From the NCBI GenBank assembly GCA_964594045.1, contig CAZQKR010000004.1, positions 75,925 to 139,924 on the forward strand: DNA of 64,000 bases. The letters are read 5' to 3'. The notes below the pieces were generated by a model, which worked only from the letters and a program-made list of their open reading frames with translations, did no database searches and was not told the origin of the DNA. Shown in pieces: positions 45,760-53,766 of this stretch; position 1 is the stretch's first letter, and every line of letters begins with the position of its first letter. This DNA is from UBA2365 sp964594045. GTDB taxonomy: Bacteria > Bacteroidota > Bacteroidia > Chitinophagales > Saprospiraceae. The position numbers and the translations under genes are program-made.

Positions 45760-46959
45760 ATGAAAAAATTATCTATCGCATTCCTGAGCCTTTTCCTGTT
45801 CTCCTGCAATCTGATCGATCCACCGGCAGATGTCCATCCGGATGAGATCAAAGACGTGGCAGAAATGAACCAGTCTTTTGCATGGGATATTTTTCAGCAG
45901 GAAATGGATGCTGAACGAACCAAAAATGTTTTGATCTCCCCGCTCAGTATTCAGACTGCACTTTCCATGGCGATCAATGGAGCCGGCGGAATGACCCTTG
46001 ACGAAATGCAGGATGTCTTGCATTGCAGTAACTGTGACGTCTCCGCGCTGAACATGCAGCACCAGAAACTGCTGCTCAGTCTTACCAGGCAAAGCGGTCA
46101 CCCTGAGATCAGCATTGCCAACGCTTATTTTTATGACCCCGACCGGATGAATTTGAAAGGATCTTATGAAAAGGTGCTGAGCGATTATTATGACTGCGTC
46201 TTCAAAAAAGACGATTTTGATCAGGAAGAAAAAGCGCTGGCCAATATCAACAACTGGGTTGCAGATGCCACAAAACAAAAAATAGACAAGATACTGGACG
46301 AGATCGGACCGCTGGATGTGGCTTTCCTCATCAATGCGCTGTATTTCAAGTCTGACTGGGCCACAGGTTTTGCACCCGAACTCAGCCATGAAGCATCGTT
46401 TACCCTGGAAAACGGATCAACCATTCCGGTGATGTACGTCAGCGGAGACAGAGATATACACCATGCGAAAACGACTGACTTTAAGATCGTGGATATACCT
46501 TTCAGGGATTCTACCTACAGTCTGAGCCTGATCCAGACTGCAGGGAACGGATCATGGAATTCGCTCAACAGGGAAACTTACGACCGTTTGCTGGAAAAAC
46601 TCAGTTACAATCGACTTTTCCTGACTTTTCCACGTTTGAAGCTCAGCTATGAAAATGACCTGATCGCTTCGCTCAAATTATTGGGAATGCATGCAGCTTT
46701 TGATGGCGGCAAGGCCGATTTTAAAGCCATGGGAACATCTTCCGATAATATTTACATCAGCCAGATCAAACATAAAGCGGTGCTGGAAGTGGATGAAAAA
46801 GGTGCAGAAGGAGCAGCGGTGACTTCTATTGGATTTTCCAACACCTCTATGCCGGAAAGCATGCTTTTCAATAAACCCTTTGTGTTGGTGCTCAGACATA
46901 TAGAGACCAATGCCATTTTGTTCATGGGCTATGTCAGAAACCCGAAACTGACAGAATAA
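45760..46959 (+). CDS. Serpin (serine protease inhibitor) lipoprotein
   Basis: A 399-residue serpin with lipobox FSC (Cys16), so it is anchored at the cell envelope. The full fold is visible: NVLISPLSIQTALSMAINGA, INALYFKSDWATGF, LIQTAGNGSW, HKAVLEVDEKGAEGAAVTS, and the C-terminal FNKPFVLVLRHIETNAILFMGYV. The hinge (EKGAEGAAVTS) has Gly at P15 and small residues P14-P9 like inhibitory serpins. Counting back from FNKPF gives a reactive loop of normal length with Thr-Ser at P1-P1'. It may protect the cell from external proteases, possibly including its own. Single gene. Confidence 0.95.
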   Translation: MKKLSIAFLSLFLFSCNLIDPPADVHPDEIKDVAEMNQSFAWDIFQQEMDAERTKNVLISPLSIQTALSMAINGAGGMTLDEMQDVLHCSNCDVSALNMQHQKLLLSLTRQSGHPEISIANAYFYDPDRMNLKGSYEKVLSDYYDCVFKKDDFDQEEKALANINNWVADATKQKIDKILDEIGPLDVAFLINALYFKSDWATGFAPELSHEASFTLENGSTIPVMYVSGDRDIHHAKTTDFKIVDIPFRDSTYSLSLIQTAGNGSWNSLNRETYDRLLEKLSYNRLFLTFPRLKLSYENDLIASLKLLGMHAAFDGGKADFKAMGTSSDNIYISQIKHKAVLEVDEKGAEGAAVTSIGFSNTSMPESMLFNKPFVLVLRHIETNAILFMGYVRNPKLTE

Positions 46960-46981
46960 AAAACCGGGCAGCATGCCTGGT
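46957..46981 (-). terminator. Terminator of the pentapeptide-repeat gene
   Basis: 8-bp stem ACCAGGCA/TGCCCGGT (one G-T pair), 3-base loop, followed on the minus strand by six T. It overlaps the serpin stop codon from the opposite side. Confidence 0.65.
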
Positions 46982-47045
46982 GAATGATGTTCAGGAGTGT
47001 TGGAAATACGATGATGATGCAGCGGATTCGTTTGCAAATTTTTTT

Positions 47046-47615
47046 TCAGTTTTCGATCACTATATCGTATTTGTCCAGTAATCCACTTAAACCAAAAGGG
47101 GAAAACCTGGCTTTTTTGATGCGATTTGATTCCGGATCGATCGAAAAATTCATTGCAGTTATTAAGTCCGCTTTTTCAAGATTGGTCTGATCAAACATGG
47201 CTCCCTTGAGATCACAATGGTCGAAAACACAAGAACTGAGATCGCATTCAGCAAGATCGGCCTCAAACAGGGAGCAATTTTTGAAGCTGGTTTTTTTGAT
47301 CTTAGTGCCATAGAAGGAAGCGTGATTGAGAATACAGTTTTCAAATGTAAATTCCATCCCGAACTCATTGCATTCATCAAAAGGTAGGCCGAGCATTTTG
47401 CATCCCGTAAAACGCACGTTTCTGAATGACGTTTTGGTCAAAACAGCAAGACTTAAATCGCAATCCGAAAATTCACAATCGATAAATTTACAATGTGTAA
47501 GATCTGCTTTTGAAAGTGAACACTGCCTGAACTGACAATTTTCATAAGTCGCTTTTTGGATGAAATTTTCAATTTCTGAACTTTGAAAAATCTGATCGCT
47601 GAAAAATGCTTCCAT
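47046..47615 (-). CDS. Pentapeptide-repeat protein
   Basis: A 189-residue protein from ATG 47615 (MEAFFSDQIFQ); a 25-codon upstream extension is AT-rich and unlikely. It contains a right-handed quadrilateral beta-helix of A(D/N)LXX repeats with cysteine variants: CSLSKADLTHCKFIDCEFSD, SFRNVRFTGCKMLG, SLFEADLAECDLSSCVFDHC, LKGAMFDQTNLEKADL. The pattern resembles the Qnr/McbG group that mimics DNA and protects gyrase, but it is shorter than most Qnr proteins (about 215) and no resistance role can be claimed. Cytoplasmic. Single gene. Confidence 0.9.
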   Translation of the reverse strand: MEAFFSDQIFQSSEIENFIQKATYENCQFRQCSLSKADLTHCKFIDCEFSDCDLSLAVLTKTSFRNVRFTGCKMLGLPFDECNEFGMEFTFENCILNHASFYGTKIKKTSFKNCSLFEADLAECDLSSCVFDHCDLKGAMFDQTNLEKADLITAMNFSIDPESNRIKKARFSPFGLSGLLDKYDIVIEN

Positions 47616-48047
47616 GTTTAGAAAAAGTTTATTCAATAAATTTGATAATATCAGTAAATAATTCCTTTGATTTTGATGTGCAATTTGCATAAACAGTTCA
47701 GGAAATTGCGACCATCAAAAGCACATTGAACTTGGTGCGTCATTGCGGACCTGTCATGATCGAGCAAAGCAAGCATCAGGGCCTGTCCTGACCAGTCCCT
47801 ACCAGTACATCTACGTAGTGATCGAGTAAAGCGAGCGTCAGGAACCATCCGCAATCCCGTAGTCTGAACCAAATGTCATTTCTGCCAACATACAGAATCT
47901 GTCAATCATGACTGAATTTTCCAGAATTCTCTACAGATCAGAATCCGAAAAGTTTTGATACCCGCATCATTCAACATCTATCTGCAATTTTAAAGTTAAG
48001 ATTTTTGTTGATAATTAATTGCAATTACCTAATTTTACAAGAAAACG
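47616..48047. other. Non-coding gap with a dispersed sequence fragment
   Basis: No gene was seen. It carries an internally duplicated sequence: GATCGAGCAAAGCAAGC...CATCAGG at about 47759 and GATCGAGTAAAGCGAGC...GTCAGG at about 47821. TGATCGAGTAAAGCGA also occurs inverted near 56835 (TCGCTTTACTCGATCA). A 73-codon frame across it is not supported. Confidence 0.4.
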
Positions 48048-49628
48048 ATGAAAAAATTTTTGCTGACTTTTCTGTTGCCCACCCTGTTCATCTTGTCTTC
48101 ATTTGCCCAAACGGCTCAATTTGCTACAGGTATAGTCTATCATGACCTCAACAGAAACGGAGTCAGGGACAAAAAGGAACCCGGTATCCCCAACGTGGCT
48201 GTTTCCAACGGGAAAGACGTTGTGCTGACCGACTCAAAAGGTGCCTATCGGATCGAAACCGGTGATGATACAGCCATTTTTGTGATCAAACCGGGCAATT
48301 ACCAATATCCTCTGGATGAGCGGAATTTTCCGGAATTTTATTACATCCATAAACCCAATGGATCACCCCAATTGAAATACACCGGTGTTCAACCCACTGG
48401 TGCGTTGCCCGCAACACTTGATTTTGCCCTGGTGGCTGGCAGTGATTCAGACGAATTCAGCATGATCATATTGTCTGATCCGCAGCCCTATTCTGAAGAT
48501 GAAATACAGTATTACCTGCTTTCAGCAGTGGAAGAACTGAAGTCAGTCCAAGGCCATGTTTTTGGCATTACCATGGGTGATATCGTCGGTGACCGGCTGG
48601 ATTTTTTTGAGCAGATCAATGTAGCAACCAGCCAAATTGGCTTGCCCTGGTTTCATGTGATCGGCAACCACGATGAGAATCTCGATGCGAAAGACAAGCG
48701 TTTTGCTGATGAAACTTATGAACGTGTGTATGGTCCGGCGACCTACGCATTCAACCAGGGTAAGGTGCATTTTATCGTGCTGGATAATATCATTTATCCA
48801 AATGATCTGACCAAATCCTGGTACACCGGTGGATTGACGGAAGATCAGTTCAGTTTTATAGAAAACAGCCTCCGGTATGTACCTAAGGATCATTTGGTTG
48901 TATTATTCATGCATATTCCTTTTTATAATGGTGGTGACCTGGGGGAAAATTTCTATGTTGAACATCGCAACAGGCTCTTCAGTTTGCTGGCGGACAGGCC
49001 GTATAATTTTTCGTTATCCGGTCACATGCATTCCCAGTTGCACTATTTTTTTGATGAAACAACCGGATGGCAACAGGAAAAGCCACACCATCATTATACA
49101 GTTGGCACTACATCGGGTGACTGGTGGTCCGGTGAATTGATGGAGAACGGTGTTCCGGAAGCCACCATGTATGACGGAACACCTCAGGGATACAATATTC
49201 TGACATTCAAGGGCAATCAGTATACATTTGATTACAAGGTGATCGGAGAACCAGCCGATTTCAGAATGCGCATCTATGGACCAAAGGTGGTACCGCTTAA
49301 AGCGTATTTCAGAGGTGAATTCTATGTCAATTTTTTCCAGGGAGGTAAAAACGATGTAGTGGAGTATAAAGTCAATGACGGGGATTGGAAAAAAATGCGC
49401 TATGTGATTGACTATGATCCATATATGTGTGCGATCCGCCAAAAATGGGATGCTTCGGAACAACTGCTTTCAGGAAGTCGCCCTTCCAATCCGGTGATGT
49501 GTCACCATCTTTGGAAAGCAAGGGTGCCAACCGATGTTTTACCCGGCGAAAATGTGATCATTGTGCGGGTGAGAGATATCCAGGGCAATGAGTTTTTTGA
49601 GACATACCAATACAGGGCGGTGGAGTGA
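48048..49628 (+). CDS. Exported calcineurin-like phosphoesterase with SdrD-like N-terminal domain
   Basis: A 526-residue exported metallophosphoesterase. Signal peptide 1-20; residues about 25-115 are an SdrD/CarboxypepD-like beta domain (YHDLNRNGVRDKKEPGIP); the catalytic domain runs about 135-370; a C-terminal beta domain (FDYKVIGEPADFRM to the end) follows. Metal-binding motifs: IILSDPQPY (D-x-Q variant of D-x-H), MGDIVGDRLD, IGNHDEN, LFMHIPFYN, SGHMHSQ. This three-part layout is that of the Bacteroidota calcineurin-like phosphoesterases with MetallophosN and MetallophosC domains. Substrate unknown; likely periplasmic or surface phosphodiester or phosphomonoester hydrolysis. Single gene. 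Confidence 0.9.
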   Translation: MKKFLLTFLLPTLFILSSFAQTAQFATGIVYHDLNRNGVRDKKEPGIPNVAVSNGKDVVLTDSKGAYRIETGDDTAIFVIKPGNYQYPLDERNFPEFYYIHKPNGSPQLKYTGVQPTGALPATLDFALVAGSDSDEFSMIILSDPQPYSEDEIQYYLLSAVEELKSVQGHVFGITMGDIVGDRLDFFEQINVATSQIGLPWFHVIGNHDENLDAKDKRFADETYERVYGPATYAFNQGKVHFIVLDNIIYPNDLTKSWYTGGLTEDQFSFIENSLRYVPKDHLVVLFMHIPFYNGGDLGENFYVEHRNRLFSLLADRPYNFSLSGHMHSQLHYFFDETTGWQQEKPHHHYTVGTTSGDWWSGELMENGVPEATMYDGTPQGYNILTFKGNQYTFDYKVIGEPADFRMRIYGPKVVPLKAYFRGEFYVNFFQGGKNDVVEYKVNDGDWKKMRYVIDYDPYMCAIRQKWDASEQLLSGSRPSNPVMCHHLWKARVPTDVLPGENVIIVRVRDIQGNEFFETYQYRAVE

Positions 49629-49845
49629 AAGAGTAGAAAGTTGAAAGTATAAAGTAGAAATGTTGTAGATGCCTGATTAATTTTACCCGATTTTAATTCG
49701 TTTAAGGCACTTGTGTTTTGATCCAGACTTTATTGATCATGATTTTTTTATTCCTGATCAGATAAGAAATAGAACCTGATTATGGAGGAAAAGAGTAAAC
49801 AGCCCTTGTTTAACTGATATGTGATCTTTCAAGTTTCGCCGGACA

Positions 49846-50643
49846 TCAATGAGAATCCTGGAATAATCTCACTTCAATGGATTTGTTGACGTTTTCCAAA
49901 AAATGCTGTTCCCGTTTTTTGTTCAGATAGTAATGTACTGGTATGGCTACCTTCGGATTGATCAGATTTATTGCTTCGCTGGCAGATTCAGGATCCATGG
50001 CAGTTTTGCCTTCTCCAATAGGTATTATGGCAACTGATATGTTTTTCAGATCTTTCATTTCCGGGATAAAATCTGTATCTCCTGCGATGTAGATCCTGGT
50101 ATTGTCGCAGGTGATCACATAACCTACAAAATTGTCGCCTTTTGTATGCATCTTAGATTTGAGATTGTATGAGGCGATCACCTCAAACCGGATCTTTTTC
50201 AGTTCAGTCTCAGCACCTGTTTTTGCAGAATGATGCAAAATATGCTTATATTTATTGGTAATATTTTCCGGCGCAATCAGGACAGTTTGAGGTTTAATGA
50301 TTTTGTTGATGTCCGTTTTGGAAAAATGATCCAAATGATTGTGGGTAATAAAAATATAATCTGCTTTAGAAGTATCTTCAACCACTAATGGGTCACAATA
50401 AATAATGATATCCTTACATGCGATTTTTACACTTGAAGGCATAAAATCGCCTTTTATCACACCAAAAAAATTCATAAAAACAGCACCTGAAGAGGATACC
50501 TGACAATCACCGGCTTCAATGACCCGGGCTACCGGTTCCCTGAAAGTGCTTTTTGTGATTGAAATGCAGGATGAAAAGGATACAATTACTGCAATCACAA
50601 CACTTGCAAAGATTGAAATCTTTCTAAATCGGTTACTGCTCAT
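49846..50643 (-). CDS. MBL-fold metal-dependent hydrolase, UlaG-like, probable lipoprotein
   Basis: A 265-residue metallo-beta-lactamase-fold enzyme. The N-terminus is a signal with SFSSC (lipobox-like, Cys26), so it is probably exported. Metal motifs: THNHLDHF (HxHxDH type), KMHTKGDNFVG, GDTDFIPEM and a late VHYYLNKK. The layout matches the UlaG-like/MBL-fold hydrolase group that acts on lactones or phosphodiesters; substrate unknown. It has its own TATCTTTG promoter box, so it is probably not in the phytase operon that lies 259 bases upstream in the same orientation. Confidence 0.85.
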   Translation of the reverse strand: MSSNRFRKISIFASVVIAVIVSFSSCISITKSTFREPVARVIEAGDCQVSSSGAVFMNFFGVIKGDFMPSSVKIACKDIIIYCDPLVVEDTSKADYIFITHNHLDHFSKTDINKIIKPQTVLIAPENITNKYKHILHHSAKTGAETELKKIRFEVIASYNLKSKMHTKGDNFVGYVITCDNTRIYIAGDTDFIPEMKDLKNISVAIIPIGEGKTAMDPESASEAINLINPKVAIPVHYYLNKKREQHFLENVNKSIEVRLFQDSH

Positions 50644-50669
50644 TTTGATTTTTTTTCGTTTGCAAGCTA

Positions 50670-50677
50670 CAAAGATA
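50670..50677 (-). promoter_or_regulatory. -7 promoter box TATCTTTG
   Basis: Exact TAnnTTTG match on the minus strand, 26 bases before the MBL-fold gene ATG. Confidence 0.45.
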
Positions 50678-50902
50678 TAGATAATTTGTTCATGAAAGTT
50701 TAAGAAAAAAGCTACATAATTGTGTTGGTTGAAAGTCTTTTAACCAATGATTAAAGTCTGGTTCAAAAATTCATTTTCGAGGGCAAATTTAGTGACTTTT
50801 GCACGATGTACGTGCTCAAATCCAATAAACTAACAGGCCATATCAGAACCACTCAAATAATTACAAAGCTTCAATTTGAACCCACTGCTTAAGAACCTGG
50901 AA

Positions 50903-51853
50903 TTATTTTTTCAATGAAATCGGAAATGAATAAGCATGCTTATCAAGTGGAAGCGGGTTTCCAACAGCATACGTGTCCACAGTCACCTTCCCGCTTTTTG
51001 AAAAGTTCATCACCCGGAACATAGGTGTATGATTGGTTTCATCGGGAATCTTCGTGCGTTCCAAACCGGGAATATGCAGGTAATGAACATGAGCAATTTT
51101 TTTTGAGTGATTGACCCGATCCATATCCATGTGCAGATCACCGGAAATGACAGCAGCCAGATTTGGTTGTTCCACTACCTTTTTCCTGAAAAGCCTGTTC
51201 CGGACACCCTTTTCCGAATTCTCCGGATACACGCCCTGCTGAGCCCCGTGCACAATCAATACGACAGGTTTTGGAGCCAGTTTTTGAATCTGATCAAGTA
51301 CCCACCCTGCTCCTTTTTTATCAAAATCACGACCCTTATCCGGCGAGGCAAACACAAATGCCAGCTCATTAAAGTTGAGCACATAACTCGTGCCAGCGAT
51401 TTGGCTGTTCCATTTTTTGGCATAATGTAAATACCTTTCTATCGTACTTCCATGTTCTTCATTGCCCATAATAGGGTAAAAAGGAGGCTTGAGCTTTATC
51501 AAAACTTTGGTAGCTTCTTCATATTGGATCTCCGTCCCTTTGTGCGCAATATCTCCAATGCCTATAACAAAATCGATTTGTTGGGTCGTAGTCAATATAT
51601 TAATCTGGTCAATTGCCGCCGCCATATTCGGGAATTCGGCCAAAGGCTTGGGCTCAGCATCTCCGATTATAGCAATCCTTAAAAAAATTGAATCAGCACC
51701 ATGCATGGCACTGTTTGTGTTTTTTTCTTCCGGATTTACTGTTTTTGCGAGAGAATTATTTTGGTTGTCAGAACCAGTTTTTTCAGATTGGATCACCCAG
51801 CTTCCAAGGAGCAATGCAAAGGGGATGATCATGAATTTGGTCAGATGGTTCAT
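50903..51853 (-). CDS. Exported metallophosphoesterase-like protein with altered metal motifs
   Basis: A 316-residue exported protein from ATG 51853 (MNHLTKFMIIPFALLLGSW). The fold is calcineurin-like, with the motifs in order but several changed: IGDAEP (Glu for His of GDxH), GIGDIAHKG, MGNEEHG (Glu-His instead of GNHE), IVHGAQQG (His-Gly of the V-H motif), SGDLHMD (Asp for the first His of GHxH). Activity may be modified or use a different metal set. Last gene of the minus-strand cluster: the start is 4 bases after the pyrophosphatase stop, so it is translationally coupled to that enzyme. Confidence 0.82.
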   Translation of the reverse strand: MNHLTKFMIIPFALLLGSWVIQSEKTGSDNQNNSLAKTVNPEEKNTNSAMHGADSIFLRIAIIGDAEPKPLAEFPNMAAAIDQINILTTTQQIDFVIGIGDIAHKGTEIQYEEATKVLIKLKPPFYPIMGNEEHGSTIERYLHYAKKWNSQIAGTSYVLNFNELAFVFASPDKGRDFDKKGAGWVLDQIQKLAPKPVVLIVHGAQQGVYPENSEKGVRNRLFRKKVVEQPNLAAVISGDLHMDMDRVNHSKKIAHVHYLHIPGLERTKIPDETNHTPMFRVMNFSKSGKVTVDTYAVGNPLPLDKHAYSFPISLKK

Positions 51854-51857
51854 TCTT

Positions 51858-52505
51858 CTATTTTTTGTTTTTTTGAGCAATATAATGACTGTGTGATTCT
51901 TTCAGTTGGTTCATCGCATCTTTTTCATCATTCACAGATAGTATATTTATTTTTCCTGAACCTTTGTAGTGCATTAACCAGAGTTTCAGAATTTCAACTG
52001 CAGCAGGATATCTGGTGATGAGCATTTCATAAGATTTTGTTTTCAAACCAGATTGATCAGTGGGTACAGCAAGTAATTTGTCATCTGTTTCATTGTTGTC
52101 CAGCATTTTTATCATGCCGACAATGCGGACATTTACAATTTTCCCTCTGGCAAGCAAAGGGCCTAAAATAAAAACATCGAGCGGGTCACCATCGCCACCG
52201 GATCCTTCAGGTAGCAGGGTTTGGGGTATAAAGCCATAGTTGGCCGGATAAGGCAGGTAATCAATTACCCTGAATGAATCCCGGGAGATCTGCTCCAATT
52301 CCAGCTTGCCCGTTTCTTTATTCACTTCCCATTTCTGGGTAGTACCGGCAGGAATTTCAATGACCGCATTTACCAATGAATCAGTGGTAAAGGTAGTAAT
52401 ACTATGCAGATAATTGAGTGGTTGTACTTTTAGATAAACACCGCGAAATTTATTGTCGCAACCTGTCAGCACCAACATAATCAATACCGTATAGATAGAT
52501 TTCAT
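51858..52505 (-). CDS. Lipoprotein family I inorganic pyrophosphatase
   Basis: Hydrolyses pyrophosphate to phosphate, but carries a lipoprotein signal (lipobox LTGC, Cys16; ATG at 52505), so it acts outside the cytoplasm, unlike ordinary PPases. All family I elements are present: AVIEIPAGTTQKWEVNKETGKLE, YPANYGFIPQTL, signature DGDPLDV (Asp105, Asp107, Asp110), GMIKMLDNNETDDKLLAVP, and HYKGSGK. Length 215. It lies between the phytase and the phosphoesterase-like gene and is coupled to the latter (4-base gap). A terminator-like hairpin precedes it. Catalytic competence is inferred from intact residues. Confidence 0.92.
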   Translation of the reverse strand: MKSIYTVLIMLVLTGCDNKFRGVYLKVQPLNYLHSITTFTTDSLVNAVIEIPAGTTQKWEVNKETGKLELEQISRDSFRVIDYLPYPANYGFIPQTLLPEGSGGDGDPLDVFILGPLLARGKIVNVRIVGMIKMLDNNETDDKLLAVPTDQSGLKTKSYEMLITRYPAAVEILKLWLMHYKGSGKINILSVNDEKDAMNQLKESHSHYIAQKNKK

Positions 52506-52515
52506 TTGATTCAAA

Positions 52516-52553
52516 TTAAAAAAAAATGCTGACCAGAAAATGTGCCAGCATTT
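52516..52553 (-). terminator. Terminator/attenuator between phytase and pyrophosphatase genes
   Basis: AAATGCTG/CAGCATTT (52546-52553 and 52524-52531), 14-base loop, followed on the minus strand by a run of T. It lies 10 bases before the pyrophosphatase ATG, so partial read-through is needed to express the rest of the cluster unless a separate promoter exists. Confidence 0.6.
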
Positions 52554-52572
52554 GCAAATGTGATAAAAAAAT

Positions 52573-53661
52573 TTATTGGCAATTTTTTCTTGTATCCAGG
52601 GCTTTAGCTACATTGTCCCATGAAATAGCAGTCAGGCTGCCATCATCATGTACCGGATAAAGTGCTCCGTTTTTAAATGGGCCAAAGTTTTTTTGAGTGA
52701 TGGCAAGGCCGTCTGTATTGCGCGTGATCTGTCCGCTAAAACCACCGATATATTCCATTGTTTTTCGGTCGAACACCTGAAAAGTGTTGTTGATCTTTCC
52801 CTGATCAGTCATGACATAGTATCCGGACATGTCTTCGGTACATTCCCAAAGGACGATCCCTTCCGGTTCATAGAAAAAGTATTGATGCGTGATCGTTTTT
52901 CCGGAGTATTTGCCATTGAGGTCGTACACTTTCACATTGCGCTGCATTTCATATTCGTCTGCGATGAGCAATCTGTTGTATTCCCTGTCCATCAGGATAG
53001 ATTCCACTTTGAACAGCACTCCTGCTCCTGACGTTTCACCGAAAGCATTCTTATGGCTGGCTACTATCTGGTTGTTGGTTATGCTGAAAGAGAAATGGTG
53101 TACTCTTCGTCCCAGACTGTCAGGTGGAGGAATTCTTCCATCAGGCATTTCGTAATTGTCCGTCACAAACAGCTGGTATTTTGAATCATGAAAATCAACA
53201 GTTAGTCCGTAAGGCAGTTTGAGTTCTTTTTCACCGAAAAATCCAATTGGTTTAAGATCAGGAAGGCTGAAAACCTGTATCCTGTGGTTGTCTCTCTCTA
53301 CTACGATGACATAATCGTCAATGATGGCAATGCCGTTAGGTCTGTCTAAATCACCCAAAGCCTTACCCGCTTTGCCAAAAGTCTTCAATTTCTCTCCGGT
53401 AGCCGCATCATATACAATGATGATATCGCTTTCTTTGGCAGTGGCCAATACCCAGTGTTGGCCGTCCTGACCATGCCAGACAGCAGGACTGTCCACATTG
53501 TCGCTTTCATCGCGCAAGGTGCTGAATGACTCTTTGATCACTGCGATTTCCGGGATGACAAACCGGGAATCGCTGCCTGAGTTTTCAACAGGCTGTTCTT
53601 TGCTTTTGCAGCCAACAAGCAAGATTGTCAACCACAATAAGATCATCCATATTCTATACAT
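52573..53661 (-). CDS. Beta-propeller phytase-like lipoprotein
   Basis: Hydrolyses phosphate esters such as inositol hexakisphosphate in the family (3-phytase, six-bladed propeller, calcium-dependent). Lipobox LLVGC (Cys18). The family's opening DNVDSPAVWHGQDGQHWVLA...KESDIIIVYDAATGEKL, the DLDRPNGIAII blade, EYNRLLIADE, EPEGIVLWECTEDMSGYYV, QGKINNTFQVFDRKTMEYIGGF, NTDGLAITQKNFGPFKNGALYPVHDDGS, all in order, fit the beta-propeller phytase pattern rather than a generic NHL propeller. It sits downstream of a TonB-dependent receptor and upstream of a lipoprotein pyrophosphatase. The alternative is a generic SMP-30/NHL-like propeller; the C-terminal third argues against it. Confidence 0.82.
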   Translation of the reverse strand: MYRIWMILLWLTILLVGCKSKEQPVENSGSDSRFVIPEIAVIKESFSTLRDESDNVDSPAVWHGQDGQHWVLATAKESDIIIVYDAATGEKLKTFGKAGKALGDLDRPNGIAIIDDYVIVVERDNHRIQVFSLPDLKPIGFFGEKELKLPYGLTVDFHDSKYQLFVTDNYEMPDGRIPPPDSLGRRVHHFSFSITNNQIVASHKNAFGETSGAGVLFKVESILMDREYNRLLIADEYEMQRNVKVYDLNGKYSGKTITHQYFFYEPEGIVLWECTEDMSGYYVMTDQGKINNTFQVFDRKTMEYIGGFSGQITRNTDGLAITQKNFGPFKNGALYPVHDDGSLTAISWDNVAKALDTRKNCQ

Positions 53662-53693
53662 CGATATTCTTTTGATTTGTTATAAAACAGGAA

Positions 53694-53741
53694 GACTAAA
53701 ATAACCCGGATTTGATTTCAAGCAGTTGGGTTATTTTAGTC
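53694..53741. terminator. Strong inverted repeat between TonB receptor and phytase
   Basis: 14-bp perfect arms GACTAAAATAACCC (53694-53707) / GGGTTATTTTAGTC (53728-53741), 20-base loop. On the minus strand it follows the receptor and may attenuate transcription or stabilise the upstream mRNA. Confidence 0.65.
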
Positions 53742-53766
53742 TAGCCTGATACATACTAACACTAAA

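Noticed and set aside
45760..46959. Serpin acquired recently from a eukaryote
   Set aside because: Base composition and codon use look like the neighbouring genes and it carries a bacterial lipobox; there is no sequence sign of recent transfer.
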